NCBI GenBank assembly: GCA_041658585.1
Contig: JBAZZX010000008.1
Coordinates: 20,792 to 84,791, forward strand
Source of the DNA: DYFC01 sp041658585
Lineage (GTDB): Bacteria; Nitrospirota; Thermodesulfovibrionia; Thermodesulfovibrionales; SM23-35
Length of the DNA stretch: 64,000 nucleotides
Direction: 5' to 3'
A model generated the notes under the pieces. That model saw only the letters and a program-made list of their open reading frames with translations, was not told the origin of the DNA and searched no databases. This document shows positions 42,616-52,233 of the stretch, piece by piece (the stretch's first letter is position 1; the number at the start of each line of letters is the position of its first letter). A program made the translations under genes and the position numbers.

Positions 42616-44100
42616 ATGCTTGATGAGAATATCGAAAATAAGCCCCCGGATACTGAAAATACGGATTTAAAGGGAGAGCAGGAAGAAAACTTCGCTGCAA
42701 TGCTCGACCAATACTGTATGGGTAAAAGACTTTATCCCGGGCAGAAGGTCAGAGCAAAGGTCGTAAGTGTATCGGGGGGCCGTGTGTATATCAATCTCGG
42801 GGGGAAAAGTGAAGGGGCCGTGGATCTGACCGAATTCACCGATAAAGAGGGAGTAGCCGGTGTTCGGGAAGGTGATGAGATAGAGGCATTTTTTGTGACC
42901 GTCGAGGACGGGTTAATGAAACTGACAACCATGATAGGCGGATACTCGGCCTTAACATTGAACTCTATCAGTGACGCATACGAGGCCGGGGCGCCGGTGA
43001 ACGGCGAGGTAAAACAGGAGATCAAGGGAGGCTTTGAGGTATCGGTAGGCGGGGTGAGATGTTTCTGTCCTTTTTCCCAGATCGACATGAAGGGCCAACA
43101 CGAAGGCGACGGATATCCCGGCCGCACATTCCCCTTTAAGATATTGGAATACGGAGAAGATGGGAAAAAAATAGTCCTCTCCAGAAGAGCGCTCCTCGAA
43201 CAGGAGAAAGAAGCAAAGGTCGAGAAGCTTAAGGAGAGCCTTGCAGTAGGAATGGATGTCACTGTCGAAGTAAAATCCATACGGAATTTCGGGGTTTTTG
43301 TGGACCTGGGAGGCATTGACGGTCTAATTCCCATGAGCGAAGTGTCATGGGACAGGAATGTAACCCCTGTTGATATGCTGTCCATCGGGCAGAACATAAC
43401 CGCAAAGATCATCTCTTTAGACTGGGAGAACAACCGTCTCGCGTTGAGTTTGAAGGCAATGCAGCCGGACCCCTGGGCTTCAGCCGCTGAAAAATATTCG
43501 GTAGACGCAAGGGTAAGCGGTTCCATTGTCCGTCTCGCCCCCTTCGGCGCTTTTGTGAGGCTTGAACCGGGGGTTGACGGTCTGGTCCATATCTCTAATC
43601 TCGGCGCAGGCAGGCGGATTAACCATCCGAGGGAAGTTGTCGAGGCAGGACAATTGGTAGAGGTCTATGTTCTTTCAGTGGACCAACAGAACAGGAAGCT
43701 CTCTCTCTCGATGCAGCCCAAGGTTGAGCCTGTAGAGATTGTCCTTCCCGCTGTGGGAGAAATCCTCGAAGGCACCGTTGAGAAGGTAATGCCCTACGGG
43801 ATTTTTCTGAAGATAAATAACGGTATAACGGGACTGATTCCCAACCCTGAAATGGGAACGCCTGCAGGCACGGACCACAAACGCATGTTCCCTCCCGGCA
43901 CAAAGATGCAGGTTGCCGTGATCGATGTGGATACTGCAAACAATAAAGTCGGCCTCAGCCGCAAAAACATTATAGAAAAGGCGGCGCAGGATGAGTTCAA
44001 CCAATATAGGGAATCCGTAAAAAACTCCGCTGAAGCCTCGGTTAGCCTCGGTAGTCTTGGAGACATACTCAAGGCCAAACTGGAAGAGAAGAAAAGTTAG
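42616..44100 (+). CDS. rpsA: S1 RNA-binding domain protein (ribosomal protein S1-like)
   Basis: 494 residues with about five S1 repeats, e.g. VRAKVVSVSGGRVYINLGGK, IRNFGVFVDLGGIDGLIPMS, RLAPFGAFVRLEPGVDGLVH and VEKVMPYGIFLKINNGITGL. It is shorter than the six-domain E. coli S1, so it may be the true S1 or an additional S1 protein aiding mRNA binding to the 30S. A ribosome site AGAGAGG precedes the ATG. It follows selC by 62 bp. Confidence 0.8.
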   Translation: MLDENIENKPPDTENTDLKGEQEENFAAMLDQYCMGKRLYPGQKVRAKVVSVSGGRVYINLGGKSEGAVDLTEFTDKEGVAGVREGDEIEAFFVTVEDGLMKLTTMIGGYSALTLNSISDAYEAGAPVNGEVKQEIKGGFEVSVGGVRCFCPFSQIDMKGQHEGDGYPGRTFPFKILEYGEDGKKIVLSRRALLEQEKEAKVEKLKESLAVGMDVTVEVKSIRNFGVFVDLGGIDGLIPMSEVSWDRNVTPVDMLSIGQNITAKIISLDWENNRLALSLKAMQPDPWASAAEKYSVDARVSGSIVRLAPFGAFVRLEPGVDGLVHISNLGAGRRINHPREVVEAGQLVEVYVLSVDQQNRKLSLSMQPKVEPVEIVLPAVGEILEGTVEKVMPYGIFLKINNGITGLIPNPEMGTPAGTDHKRMFPPGTKMQVAVIDVDTANNKVGLSRKNIIEKAAQDEFNQYRESVKNSAEASVSLGSLGDILKAKLEEKKS

Positions 44101-44127
44101 GGTTAACCTTTCGCCGGATTGTGGAAT

Positions 44128-44157
44128 TTGACAGCTTTACCGTATTTGTGTTTTAAT
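44128..44157 (+). promoter_or_regulatory. Sigma70-type promoter of the pyr operon
   Basis: Perfect -35 TTGACA (44128-44133), 18-bp spacer, -10 TTTAAT (44152-44157). It lies just before the PyrR-binding loop, so the transcript would begin near 44164. Confidence 0.65.
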
Positions 44158-44171
44158 AAATTCACCTTTAA

Positions 44172-44270
44172 AGACGGCCCTGTGAGGCTGAAAAGGTAAA
44201 GGAGGCAGCGTGAGCTGCAAGGGTTAACAAAAAGATATGCCTTCCGCTCAATCGAGGGGAAGGCTTTTTT
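44172..44270 (+). promoter_or_regulatory. PyrR-binding loop and attenuation terminator
   Basis: The leader contains GGCCCTGTGAGGCT (about 44176-44189), which fits the PyrR recognition consensus ARUCCNGNGAGGYU except at the first three positions. Downstream is an intrinsic terminator: stem GCCTTCC/GGAAGGC followed by six T (44239-44270), ending 35 bp before the pyrR ATG. The GGCAGCG...GCTGC segment between them could form an alternative stem. This is the standard layout for UMP/PyrR-controlled transcription attenuation. Confidence 0.75.
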
Positions 44271-44305
44271 ATGCCTGTTTATTGTCCCCATGGAGTTGTA
44301 ATAGT

Positions 44306-44866
44306 ATGCCTAAAGAATTAATGAACAAAAAAGACATCGACAGGGCCATAACAAGGATGGCCCATGAAATCCTTGAAAAAAACAAGGGCATGGAAAAACT
44401 ATGTCTTGTCGGGATACAGCGGGGCGGGGTTTTTTTGGCGCAAAGGCTTGCAGCAAAAATAAAACAGATCGAAAAGAAGGACATACCGGTCGGTTCGCTC
44501 GATATAGCTTTTTATCGTGACGATCTCAATATACGAAAAGAGCAGCCTATGGTCAGGAGGACCGAGATTGCCTTTGAGGTGACGGATTTAAAGATAGTTC
44601 TCGTTGATGACGTCCTCTTTACCGGCAGGTCTATAAGGGCTGCGATGGATGCATTGATGGACATAGGCAGACCGTCGCTGATTCAGCTTGCCGTGCTGGT
44701 AGACAGAGGCCACAGGGAATTGCCTGTTAAGGCTGATTATGTCGGCAAAAATATCCCTACTTCAACAAGTGAAACCGTTGTTGTACAGTTTGAAGAAGAA
44801 GGTTTGGAAGACAGGGTCATGCTTGAGAAACCGGACGCCGGAGAAGTAAAGAGTGCTGAACAGTAA
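44306..44866 (+). CDS. pyrR: Bifunctional pyr operon regulator / uracil phosphoribosyltransferase PyrR
   Basis: 186 residues from the ATG at 44306 (MPKELMNKKDID); an upstream in-frame ATG at 44237 lies in the terminator stem and is rejected. The PRPP motif is VLVDDVLFTGRSIRAAMDAL; LVGIQRGGVFLAQRLA and LVDRGHRELPVKADYVGKNI are family marks. It binds pyr mRNA in the presence of UMP to promote termination, and has some UPRTase activity. It overlaps pyrB by 14 bp. Confidence 0.95.
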   Translation: MPKELMNKKDIDRAITRMAHEILEKNKGMEKLCLVGIQRGGVFLAQRLAAKIKQIEKKDIPVGSLDIAFYRDDLNIRKEQPMVRRTEIAFEVTDLKIVLVDDVLFTGRSIRAAMDALMDIGRPSLIQLAVLVDRGHRELPVKADYVGKNIPTSTSETVVVQFEEEGLEDRVMLEKPDAGEVKSAEQ

Positions 44867-45773
44867 AGACCTTTTAGGTATAAAGGAACTTTCAAAGGAA
44901 GAGATATACCTTTTCCTCGATACCGCAGCAGGTTTTAAGGATGTTATCGGAAGGGATATCAAGAAGGTCCCCGCCCTCCGGGGCAAGACGACCGTCAATC
45001 TCTTCTTTGAGCCGTCTACCAGGACAAGGACGTCCTTTGAGCTTGCTGCAAAAAGACTAAGCACGGATGTTATTAATTTTTCGGTCCCGACAAGCAGTGT
45101 GATCAAGGGCGAAAGCCTGATTGACACGGCGCTCACTGTCCAGGCTCTTGGCGCTGACTTTATCATCATCAGGCATTCCTCATCCGGGGCGCCGCACCTC
45201 CTTGCAAAGAAAATGAAGGCGTCTGTTATCAATGCCGGTGACGGCACGAACGAGCATCCGACACAGGCGCTGCTTGACGCCTTTACGATAAAAGAAAAGA
45301 AGGGTAAAATCGAAGGTCTTGAGATAGCAGTCGTGGGAGATATTGCCCATAGCAGGGTTGCCAAGTCGAATATATATTGTTTGACAAAACTTGGCGCAAA
45401 GGTGAGATTGATCGGTCCTCCGACCCTGATACCGAAAGAGATAGAAGAACTCGGCGTCGGTATTTTTCATAATATGGAAGACGGCGTCAGGGGCGTGGAT
45501 GTTCTGATGATGCTCAGGATTCAGATGGAAAGACAGGACAAGGGGTTCTTTCCGTCAACGGAAGAGTATTCCAAAAACTGGGGTCTGACAACAGACAGGC
45601 TTTCCCTCGCAAAAGACGATGCTATTGTGATGCACCCGGGGCCGATGAACCGTGGGATCGAGATCGTCTCTGAAATTGCGGACGGACCGAAGTCCGTAAT
45701 CCTTGAGCAGGTTACAAACGGTATTGCCGTAAGAATGGCGGTCATGTATTTACTTGCAGGAGTCAAGAGATGA
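44853..45773 (+). CDS. pyrB: Aspartate carbamoyltransferase catalytic subunit PyrB
   Basis: 306 residues; makes carbamoyl-aspartate. Carbamoyl-phosphate motif FEPSTRTRTSFELAAKRLS, then VIRH-type HSSSGAPHLLA, HPTQALLDAFTI and aspartate-side HPGPMNRGIEI. The GTG start at 44853 has GGAG nine bases upstream and overlaps pyrR. The stop overlaps pyrC (ATGA). No pyrI is present, as in organisms with PyrR control. Confidence 0.96.
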   Translation: MLNSKDLLGIKELSKEEIYLFLDTAAGFKDVIGRDIKKVPALRGKTTVNLFFEPSTRTRTSFELAAKRLSTDVINFSVPTSSVIKGESLIDTALTVQALGADFIIIRHSSSGAPHLLAKKMKASVINAGDGTNEHPTQALLDAFTIKEKKGKIEGLEIAVVGDIAHSRVAKSNIYCLTKLGAKVRLIGPPTLIPKEIEELGVGIFHNMEDGVRGVDVLMMLRIQMERQDKGFFPSTEEYSKNWGLTTDRLSLAKDDAIVMHPGPMNRGIEIVSEIADGPKSVILEQVTNGIAVRMAVMYLLAGVKR

Positions 45774-47074
45774 ATATCGTAATAAGGAATGGACATATTA
45801 TTGACCCGTCACAGGGGATTGACGGAGTTGGGGACATATATATAGAAAGCGGAAAGATAAAAGAAATAAACATAAAGAGCATGGAGCATGGAGCTCGGAG
45901 CACGGGGCAAAAACCGCAATCATCCGACGTCCGGATTATTGACGCAAGCGGGCTTCTGATTGTCCCCGGCCTTATCGATATGCATGTGCATCTGAGAGAG
46001 CCGGGGTTTGAATACAAGGAGACGATAAGAACCGGAACTCTCGCTGCAGTCAAAGGCGGTTTTACGACAGTCTGCTGTATGCCGAATACAAACCCCGTAA
46101 ATGACCATGCAAGCGTTACCGAATTCATCATAAGAAAAGCGAAACAGGAAGGTCACTGCACCGTTCATCCTATCGGCGCAATAACCAAAGGCCAGAAAGG
46201 CGAAGAGCTTGCGGAGATAGGGACGATGAAGAATGAGGGCTGTATTGCCTTCTCCGATGACGGCCAGCCTGTGATGAACAGCGCCATGATGCGCAGGGCG
46301 CTTGAGTATTCAAAGGCTTTCAAAGTGCCGGTCATCTCGCACAGTGAAGATCTTACCCTTTCAGACGGCGGAGTAATGAACGAAGGACTGACGTCCGTAA
46401 CTCTCGGACTAAAAGGAATCCCGGCAGAGGCTGAACAGATAATGATTTTCAGGGATATCCTGCTGGCAGAGCTTACAGGCGGAAGATTGCATATAGCCCA
46501 TGTATCAACTGCCGGTTCGGTACATCTTATCAGAGAGGCCAAACAAAGGGGGATAAACGTCACTGCTGAAACGTGTCCTCATTATTTCAGTATCACTGAG
46601 GACGCCGTTAAAGGATATAACACAAACGCAAAGGTCAACCCCCCTTTAAGAACAAGCCGTGATTTGGAAGCTATAAAGGATGGGTTGAGGGACGGCGCTA
46701 TCGACGCTATAGCAACCGACCATGCGCCTCATCATGTTGATGAAAAACTGCAACCCTTTGACATGGCCCCTTTCGGGATATCGGGACTTGAAACCGCGCT
46801 GAGTCTGAGCCTGCAGCTTGTAAGGGAAGGTGTTCTGACAAGAAAAGAACTCGTTGGAAAGATGACCCTGAATCCTGCAAAGATACTCGGTCTTGATAAA
46901 GGCTTTCTAAAGCCCGGTTCCGAGGCGGAGTTGGTCGTGATAGACGAGAACAAAGAATTTGAGGTTAAGTCCGAACGATTTGTATCAAAAGGTAAAAACA
47001 CGCCTTTTGAAGGAAGGATATTAAAAGGAATGCCTGTATTCACGTTTTGCAAAGGAAAACTCTATGAGCTGTAA
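45770..47074 (+). CDS. pyrC: Dihydroorotase PyrC (class I)
   Basis: 434 residues; cyclises carbamoyl-aspartate. Zinc site HVHLREPGFEYKET, metal ligands in HSEDL, HIAHVST, TCPHYF and Asp in ATDHAPH. It fits the class I (Bacillus/Aquifex) type rather than the short E. coli type. Around residues 36-48 (SMEHGARSTGQKP) lies an in-frame heptanucleotide repeat (45878-45912) that lengthens a loop of the N-terminal beta domain. Confidence 0.95.
   Translation: MNIVIRNGHIIDPSQGIDGVGDIYIESGKIKEINIKSMEHGARSTGQKPQSSDVRIIDASGLLIVPGLIDMHVHLREPGFEYKETIRTGTLAAVKGGFTTVCCMPNTNPVNDHASVTEFIIRKAKQEGHCTVHPIGAITKGQKGEELAEIGTMKNEGCIAFSDDGQPVMNSAMMRRALEYSKAFKVPVISHSEDLTLSDGGVMNEGLTSVTLGLKGIPAEAEQIMIFRDILLAELTGGRLHIAHVSTAGSVHLIREAKQRGINVTAETCPHYFSITEDAVKGYNTNAKVNPPLRTSRDLEAIKDGLRDGAIDAIATDHAPHHVDEKLQPFDMAPFGISGLETALSLSLQLVREGVLTRKELVGKMTLNPAKILGLDKGFLKPGSEAELVVIDENKEFEVKSERFVSKGKNTPFEGRILKGMPVFTFCKGKLYEL
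45878..45912. repeat. Heptanucleotide repeat in pyrC (AGCATGG unit)
   Basis: Five 7-bp units: AGCATGG twice, AGCTCGG, AGCACGG, GGCAAAA. In frame within pyrC, coding SMEHGARSTGQK. Confidence 0.85.
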
Positions 47075-48266
47075 GGCGCTGCTGGTCCTTTCCGACGGCA
47101 TTGTTTTTGAAGGAAAGAGTTTCGGCGCAAGCGGAGAGACGCTTGGCGAGGTTGTCTTCAACACCTCGATGACAGGGTATCAGGAGATACTTACCGATCC
47201 TTCATACAGGGGTCAGATCGTTACCATGACCTATCCGCAGATGGGCAACTACGGTGTGAATGAAGAGGATATTGAATCTCTGAACGGCCCAAAGGTCGAG
47301 GGTTTTATTGTAAGGGAATATATCGATTTCCCGAGCAACTGGAGGACTAAAAAGTGCGGAGCGCAAAGCGCCGGGCGCGGAGTCATACACTCGTTAGGAG
47401 ATTATTTGAAGGCTTATGGGATAGTCGGCATAGAACATATAGACACTCGCGCATTGACAAGGCATCTGAGAAACCACGGCGCCCGGATGGGTATAATTTC
47501 TACCGTTGATCCTGATCCTGAAAGCCTTTTGAAAAAGGTGAAAAAACATCCCGGCATATCGGCCTTTGATTTAGTCAGGGATGTTACGGCGAAAGAGATA
47601 TATAAATGGCAAGACGGAGTATGGAAGTGGAAACGGGAAGAAAAAGAAGCTGAAAAGGAATCCTCCGCCCTACGCCCTACGCCCTCTGCATTTAAACGGG
47701 TGGTTGTTTACGACTTCGGAGTCAAATTCAACATCCTCCGTAATCTTGTTGACGCGGGGTTTGACGTTACGGTTGTGCCTGCGCAGACCCCTGCGGAAGC
47801 AGTGCTTGAAATGGACCCTGATGGGGTTATCCTCAGTAACGGCCCGGGAGACCCTGAGACAGTCACTTATGCAATCGGGAATGCAAAAAAAATAATTGGC
47901 AAAAAGCCCGTCTTCGGGATCTGCCTGGGACATCAGATACTCGGTCTTGCAATGGGCGGCAGGACATATAAACTGAAATTCGGCCATCACGGCGGCAACC
48001 ATCCTGTCAAAGCTTTAGTTACCGGCAGGGTTGAGATAACATCTCAGAACCATAACTACTGCGTTGATATCAACAGTCTTCGCGGCCGGGTCAGGCTTAC
48101 CCATAAAAACCTCTACGACGGGACTGAAGAAGGCATGGAGCATGTGGAATTGCCGGTATTTTCCGTCCAGCACCATCCGGAAGCAGGCCCGGGACCGAAC
48201 GACGCCGCGCATATTTTTAAAAGATTCAGAGATTTGATAGAGGGAGTTTGTGCCGAAAAGAACTGA
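47064..48266 (+). CDS. carA: Carbamoyl-phosphate synthase small subunit CarA
   Basis: 400 residues; the glutaminase that feeds ammonia to CarB. Small-domain start LVLSDGIVFEGKSFGA and FNTSMTGYQEILTDPSYRGQ; GATase catalytic Cys in GICLGHQILGLAMGG, His/Glu in SVQHHPEAGPGP. Two heptanucleotide-repeat segments interrupt it: KKCGAQSAGRG (47353-47380) and SSALRPTPSAF (47665-47692), the latter in the linker between the two domains. It overlaps both pyrC and carB. Confidence 0.96.
   Translation: MSCKALLVLSDGIVFEGKSFGASGETLGEVVFNTSMTGYQEILTDPSYRGQIVTMTYPQMGNYGVNEEDIESLNGPKVEGFIVREYIDFPSNWRTKKCGAQSAGRGVIHSLGDYLKAYGIVGIEHIDTRALTRHLRNHGARMGIISTVDPDPESLLKKVKKHPGISAFDLVRDVTAKEIYKWQDGVWKWKREEKEAEKESSALRPTPSAFKRVVVYDFGVKFNILRNLVDAGFDVTVVPAQTPAEAVLEMDPDGVILSNGPGDPETVTYAIGNAKKIIGKKPVFGICLGHQILGLAMGGRTYKLKFGHHGGNHPVKALVTGRVEITSQNHNYCVDINSLRGRVRLTHKNLYDGTEEGMEHVELPVFSVQHHPEAGPGPNDAAHIFKRFRDLIEGVCAEKN
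47353..47380. repeat. Heptanucleotide repeat in carA (AGYGCGG-type)
   Basis: Units AGTGCGG, AGCGCAA, AGCGCCG, GGCGCGG, then AGTCATA. In frame, coding KCGAQSAGRGV. Confidence 0.8.
47665..47692. repeat. Heptanucleotide repeat in carA (ACGCCCT unit)
   Basis: Units CCGCCCT, ACGCCCT twice, CTGCATT. In frame in the interdomain linker, coding SALRPTPSAF. Confidence 0.85.
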
Positions 48267-51200
48267 TATTAAAAAGATACTCCTCATAGGCTCCGGCCCT
48301 ATCATAATCGGCCAGGCATGTGAGTTCGACTATTCCGGCACGCAGGCCTGCAAGGCTTTAAGGGAAGAGGGATATAAGGTCGTCCTGGTCAATTCCAATC
48401 CTGCAACCATTATGACGGACCCTGAGACTGCCGATGTAACATACATCGAGCCGTTAACTGCCGACATCCTTGAAATGATAATAAAGAAAGAAAGACCGGA
48501 TGCCATCCTCCCTACAATGGGCGGCCAGACCGCACTGAACCTCGCTGTCGAACTTGCCGAAAAAGGCATACTTGATAAATATAAGGTTGAACTCATCGGA
48601 GCAAAGCTTGACGCTATCAGGAAGGCTGAAGACAGAGAGCTTTTTAAAGAGGCCATGAAAAAGATCGGGCTTGATGTCCCGGTATCCGCACATATCGGGT
48701 CTATGAAAGACGGGCTTGAAGCGGTCGAATATATAGGTTTCCCGGCTATCCTCAGACCTTCTTTTACCCTGGGAGGGACCGGAGGCGGCATTGCGTACAA
48801 CATAGAGGAGTATCAGGTATTGCTTGAGCGGGGGTTAAAGCTCAGTCCCGTCGGGCAGGTGCTGGTGGAAGAGTCCGCCCTTGGCTGGAAAGAGTATGAG
48901 CTTGAGGTCATGCGGGATGTGAAAGATAATGTCGTGATAATATGTTCAATAGAGAACTTTGATCCGATGGGGGTCCACACCGGCGATTCGATTACTGTTG
49001 CGCCCGCACAAACCCTCACCGATAAAGAATACCAGAGGATGCGCGATGCGTCTATCGCGATCATACGCGAGATCGGGGTCGATACCGGCGGCTCGAACAT
49101 CCAGTTCGCCCTGAATCGGGATAACGGCAAAATGATAGTTATAGAGATGAACCCAAGGGTCTCACGAAGCTCGGCCCTTGCATCAAAAGCGACCGGTTTC
49201 CCCATAGCAAAGATCGCGGCAAAGCTTGCAGTAGGGCTGACCCTCGAGGAGATCCCGAATGACATAACAAGAGAAACCCCTGCGTCCTTTGAACCGACGA
49301 TAGATTACGTAGTTACAAAGTTTCCCCGGTTTGCCTTTGAAAAATTCCCGGAAGCTGACCCAACCCTTACAACTCAGATGAAATCCGTTGGCGAGGTTAT
49401 GGCAATCGGGAGGACGTTTAAAGAATCCCTGCAAAAGGCGATAAGAAGCCTCGAGATCGGAACACGCGGTTTTGAAGACGTCCAGGCTGATATGAACGTC
49501 ATCAAATCTAAACTCAAAACTCCTAACGCTGAAAGAGTCTGGTACATTGCACAGGCAGTGCGGGAGGGAATGAGCATTCAGGAAATCCATGAGCTCACAT
49601 GGATCGACCCGTGGTTTCTGGAGAATATAAAACAGATTATAGAAATGGAAGGGCGAATTTCTGCAGAAGCCCCGAAGCTCGGAAGTTCGGACCCTGAACT
49701 GATCTTCCCGCCTTCTCATCTTCATAACTTCTTGCCTTTGCTGAAGGAGGCCAAACAGCTCGGGTTCTCCGACAGGAGGATTGCCCAGCTTCTCAATCTG
49801 CAAGAAGCCGATATAAGGCATTTAAGAAAGCGGAACAGCATAAAAGCTGTTTACAAGATGGTCGATACCTGTGCCGCAGAGTTTGCCGCTTACACCCCTT
49901 ATCTGTATTCGACTTATGAAATACCATTTTACACAATTCATCCTTCATCCCTCACACTTAATCCTTTGGTCGAGTGTGAAGCCAACCCCTCGGACAGGAA
50001 AAAGGTCATTATACTCGGCTCGGGTCCGAACAGGATCGGCCAGGGCATTGAATTCGACTATTGCTGCGTCCATGCAGTGTTTGCATTGAAAGAACTCGGT
50101 TATGAAACGATTATGGTCAACTGCAATCCCGAGACGGTCAGCACCGACTATGACACTGCCGACAGATTATATTTTGAACCCTTAACTATAGAAGATGTTT
50201 TGAACATTATAGACGCCGAAAAACCGGAAGGAGTTATTGTTCAGTTCGGAGGACAGACTCCGTTGAAACTTGCAGTGCCTCTTGAAAGGGAAGGTGTTAA
50301 AATCCTCGGCACTTCGCCTGATTCTATTGACAGGGCGGAGGACAGGAGACGCTTTAAAGAACTCCTTCATAAACTCAACCTGAAACAGGCCGACAGCGAT
50401 ACGGCGATGTCGGTTGACGAGGCTTTATCCGCTGCCGGAAGGATCGGGTATCCTGTTATGGTAAGGCCGTCATATGTGCTCGGCGGCAGAGCGATGGAGA
50501 TCGTCTATGACGAGAATTCACTCAGTGAATATATGAAGAGGGCCGTCAAGGCATCTCCGGAGCATCCCGTGCTCGTGGACAAATATCTTGAAGACGCCAT
50601 AGAAGTAGACGTAGATGCTATCTCGGACGGCAAAGACGTAATCATCGGCGGCGTTATGGAACATATAGAGGAGGCGGGCATCCACTCGGGCGATTCAGCC
50701 TGTTCCCTTCCCCCGCACTCTCTGCCTAAAGAAATCGTCAGAGAGATAAAACGCCAGACAAAGGCCCTTGCCAGGGAACTAAATGTCATAGGTCTTATGA
50801 ACGTTCAGTTCGCCGTCAAGAATCAGGACATTTATATCCTTGAAGTCAATCCAAGGGGATCAAGGACAATCCCCTTTGTCGGAAAGGCAACCGGCGTTCC
50901 ATTGGCAAAGCTTGCCGCCAAGGTTATAGTCGGCAGGACATTAAAGGAATTAGGGGTTACGAAAGATAAAAATATCAAACATATTGCAGTGAAAGAAGCC
51001 GTTTTCCCGTTTGACAGGTTCCACGGAGTCGATTCCATCCTCGGCCCTGAGATGAAATCTACCGGCGAGGTAATGGGTATAGACAAGGATTTCGGCATTG
51101 CCTTTGGAAAATCCCAGATATCCTGCGGCAACAGGATCCCTTTGGAAGGCAGGATATTTATCAGTCTGAAAGATAAGGACAAGCCTGCTTCCGTTCCGAT

Positions 51201-51555
51201 AGTGAAAAAAATGCTTGAACTCGGCATTTCGGTCATCGCAACCAAAGGAACTGCCAAATATCTGAAAGACCGCAGTCTTGATGTAGAGGTTGTGAATAAG
51301 GTTGCAGAGGGCAGGCCCCACATTGTAGATAAGATCAAGAACAAGGAGATACACTTCGTCATAAACACCGTAAGCGGCGCGCAGGCACAGAAAGACTCGT
51401 TTTCGATAAGACAGAGCGCCCTTCAGTACAGGGTGCCGTTTACGACAACCATATCGGGCGCAACCGCGGCAGTAAACGCCATAGAGATGCTGAAAAAGAA
51501 ACGGATGGACATAAAGTCGCTTCAGGAGTATCACGGAATTAAACCGAAAGAATAA
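48250..51555 (+). CDS. carB: Carbamoyl-phosphate synthase large subunit CarB
   Basis: 1101 residues; builds carbamoyl phosphate from bicarbonate, ammonia and two ATP. Two homologous ATP-grasp halves: SGPIIIGQACEFDYSGTQAC and GSGPNRIGQGIEFDYCCVHA, with EVNPRGSRTIPFVGKATGVP, and a C-terminal allosteric MGS-like domain (ISVIATKGTAKYL). The GTG start overlaps carA. It is about 25 residues longer than E. coli CarB, partly through an insert (YTIHPSSLTLNPLVEC) coded by heptanucleotide repeats just before the second half. Confidence 0.97.
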   Translation: MPKRTDIKKILLIGSGPIIIGQACEFDYSGTQACKALREEGYKVVLVNSNPATIMTDPETADVTYIEPLTADILEMIIKKERPDAILPTMGGQTALNLAVELAEKGILDKYKVELIGAKLDAIRKAEDRELFKEAMKKIGLDVPVSAHIGSMKDGLEAVEYIGFPAILRPSFTLGGTGGGIAYNIEEYQVLLERGLKLSPVGQVLVEESALGWKEYELEVMRDVKDNVVIICSIENFDPMGVHTGDSITVAPAQTLTDKEYQRMRDASIAIIREIGVDTGGSNIQFALNRDNGKMIVIEMNPRVSRSSALASKATGFPIAKIAAKLAVGLTLEEIPNDITRETPASFEPTIDYVVTKFPRFAFEKFPEADPTLTTQMKSVGEVMAIGRTFKESLQKAIRSLEIGTRGFEDVQADMNVIKSKLKTPNAERVWYIAQAVREGMSIQEIHELTWIDPWFLENIKQIIEMEGRISAEAPKLGSSDPELIFPPSHLHNFLPLLKEAKQLGFSDRRIAQLLNLQEADIRHLRKRNSIKAVYKMVDTCAAEFAAYTPYLYSTYEIPFYTIHPSSLTLNPLVECEANPSDRKKVIILGSGPNRIGQGIEFDYCCVHAVFALKELGYETIMVNCNPETVSTDYDTADRLYFEPLTIEDVLNIIDAEKPEGVIVQFGGQTPLKLAVPLEREGVKILGTSPDSIDRAEDRRRFKELLHKLNLKQADSDTAMSVDEALSAAGRIGYPVMVRPSYVLGGRAMEIVYDENSLSEYMKRAVKASPEHPVLVDKYLEDAIEVDVDAISDGKDVIIGGVMEHIEEAGIHSGDSACSLPPHSLPKEIVREIKRQTKALARELNVIGLMNVQFAVKNQDIYILEVNPRGSRTIPFVGKATGVPLAKLAAKVIVGRTLKELGVTKDKNIKHIAVKEAVFPFDRFHGVDSILGPEMKSTGEVMGIDKDFGIAFGKSQISCGNRIPLEGRIFISLKDKDKPASVPIVKKMLELGISVIATKGTAKYLKDRSLDVEVVNKVAEGRPHIVDKIKNKEIHFVINTVSGAQAQKDSFSIRQSALQYRVPFTTTISGATAAVNAIEMLKKKRMDIKSLQEYHGIKPKE
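49937..49964. repeat. Heptanucleotide repeat in carB (TTCATCC unit)
   Basis: Units TTCATCC twice, CTCACAC, TTAATCC. In frame at the junction of the two CarB halves, coding IHPSSLTLNP. Confidence 0.8.
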
Positions 51556-51563
51556 ACATAACA

Positions 51564-52130
51564 TTGAAAGAGACCAAGCTCCGTTTAATAGAACCCGTAG
51601 AAAAAACCGGCCTTATTATCGTCCTGACCGGTGACGGCAAAGGGAAGACTACCGCTGCCTTAGGGACCGTCCTACGGGCTGCCGGACACGACATGAAGGT
51701 CTGCATCATAGAGTTCATGAAGGGCGACATGTACTCCGGGGAGATTGACGGCGTCAGGAAACTTGCCCCGAATGTGGAGTTCCATATTACAGGCAAGGGA
51801 TTCTGCGGAATAAAGGGTGATCCCTATCCATTTAAAGAACATCGCGGGAATGCACAGGCAGCGATAAAACTTGCAAAGGAGAAGCTGCTTTCAGGAAAAT
51901 TCGATATCCTGATCCTCGACGAAATCAACAATGCCGTTGATCTGAAACTCGTTGACCTCCGGCAGATTATGGAATTAATAGACGTCAAGCCGCCGCTGAT
52001 GCATTTAATCCTTACCGGAAGGAACGCCCATCCGGAAGTTGTTAAAAGGGCCCACACTGTTACGGAAATGAAAGAGATAAAACACGCCTTCCGGCAGGGA
52101 ATTAAACCGCAAAAGGGGATAGATTATTAA
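51564..52130 (+). CDS. cobO: Corrinoid adenosyltransferase (CobO/BtuR type)
   Basis: 188 residues; transfers the adenosyl group of ATP to cob(I)alamin. P-loop LTGDGKGKTTAALGTVLRAA, then VCIIEFMKGD, LILDEINNAVD and LTGRNAHPEVVKRAHTVTEM are diagnostic of the CobA/BtuR family. The TTG at 51564 is the only plausible start and lacks a strong ribosome site. It follows carB by 8 bp, so it may be co-transcribed with the pyr operon. No cobalamin riboswitch is seen. Confidence 0.93.
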   Translation: MKETKLRLIEPVEKTGLIIVLTGDGKGKTTAALGTVLRAAGHDMKVCIIEFMKGDMYSGEIDGVRKLAPNVEFHITGKGFCGIKGDPYPFKEHRGNAQAAIKLAKEKLLSGKFDILILDEINNAVDLKLVDLRQIMELIDVKPPLMHLILTGRNAHPEVVKRAHTVTEMKEIKHAFRQGIKPQKGIDY

Positions 52131-52233
52131 CGCGTTAAAATTGGTAACGGCAGGATTTTCTCCGGTTTTACAGTATGCTCCCCGTTGTCTCCGAATCCAT
52201 TGCTATTTCACGGGTTTTTTTGGATAATGAATA

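Noticed and set aside
44237..44305. Longer pyrR start at 44237
   Set aside because: That ATG lies in the attenuator stem; the family N-terminus and spacing favour 44306.
51540..51563. Cobalamin riboswitch before cobO
   Set aside because: Only 8 bp separate carB and cobO; no room or B12-box motif.
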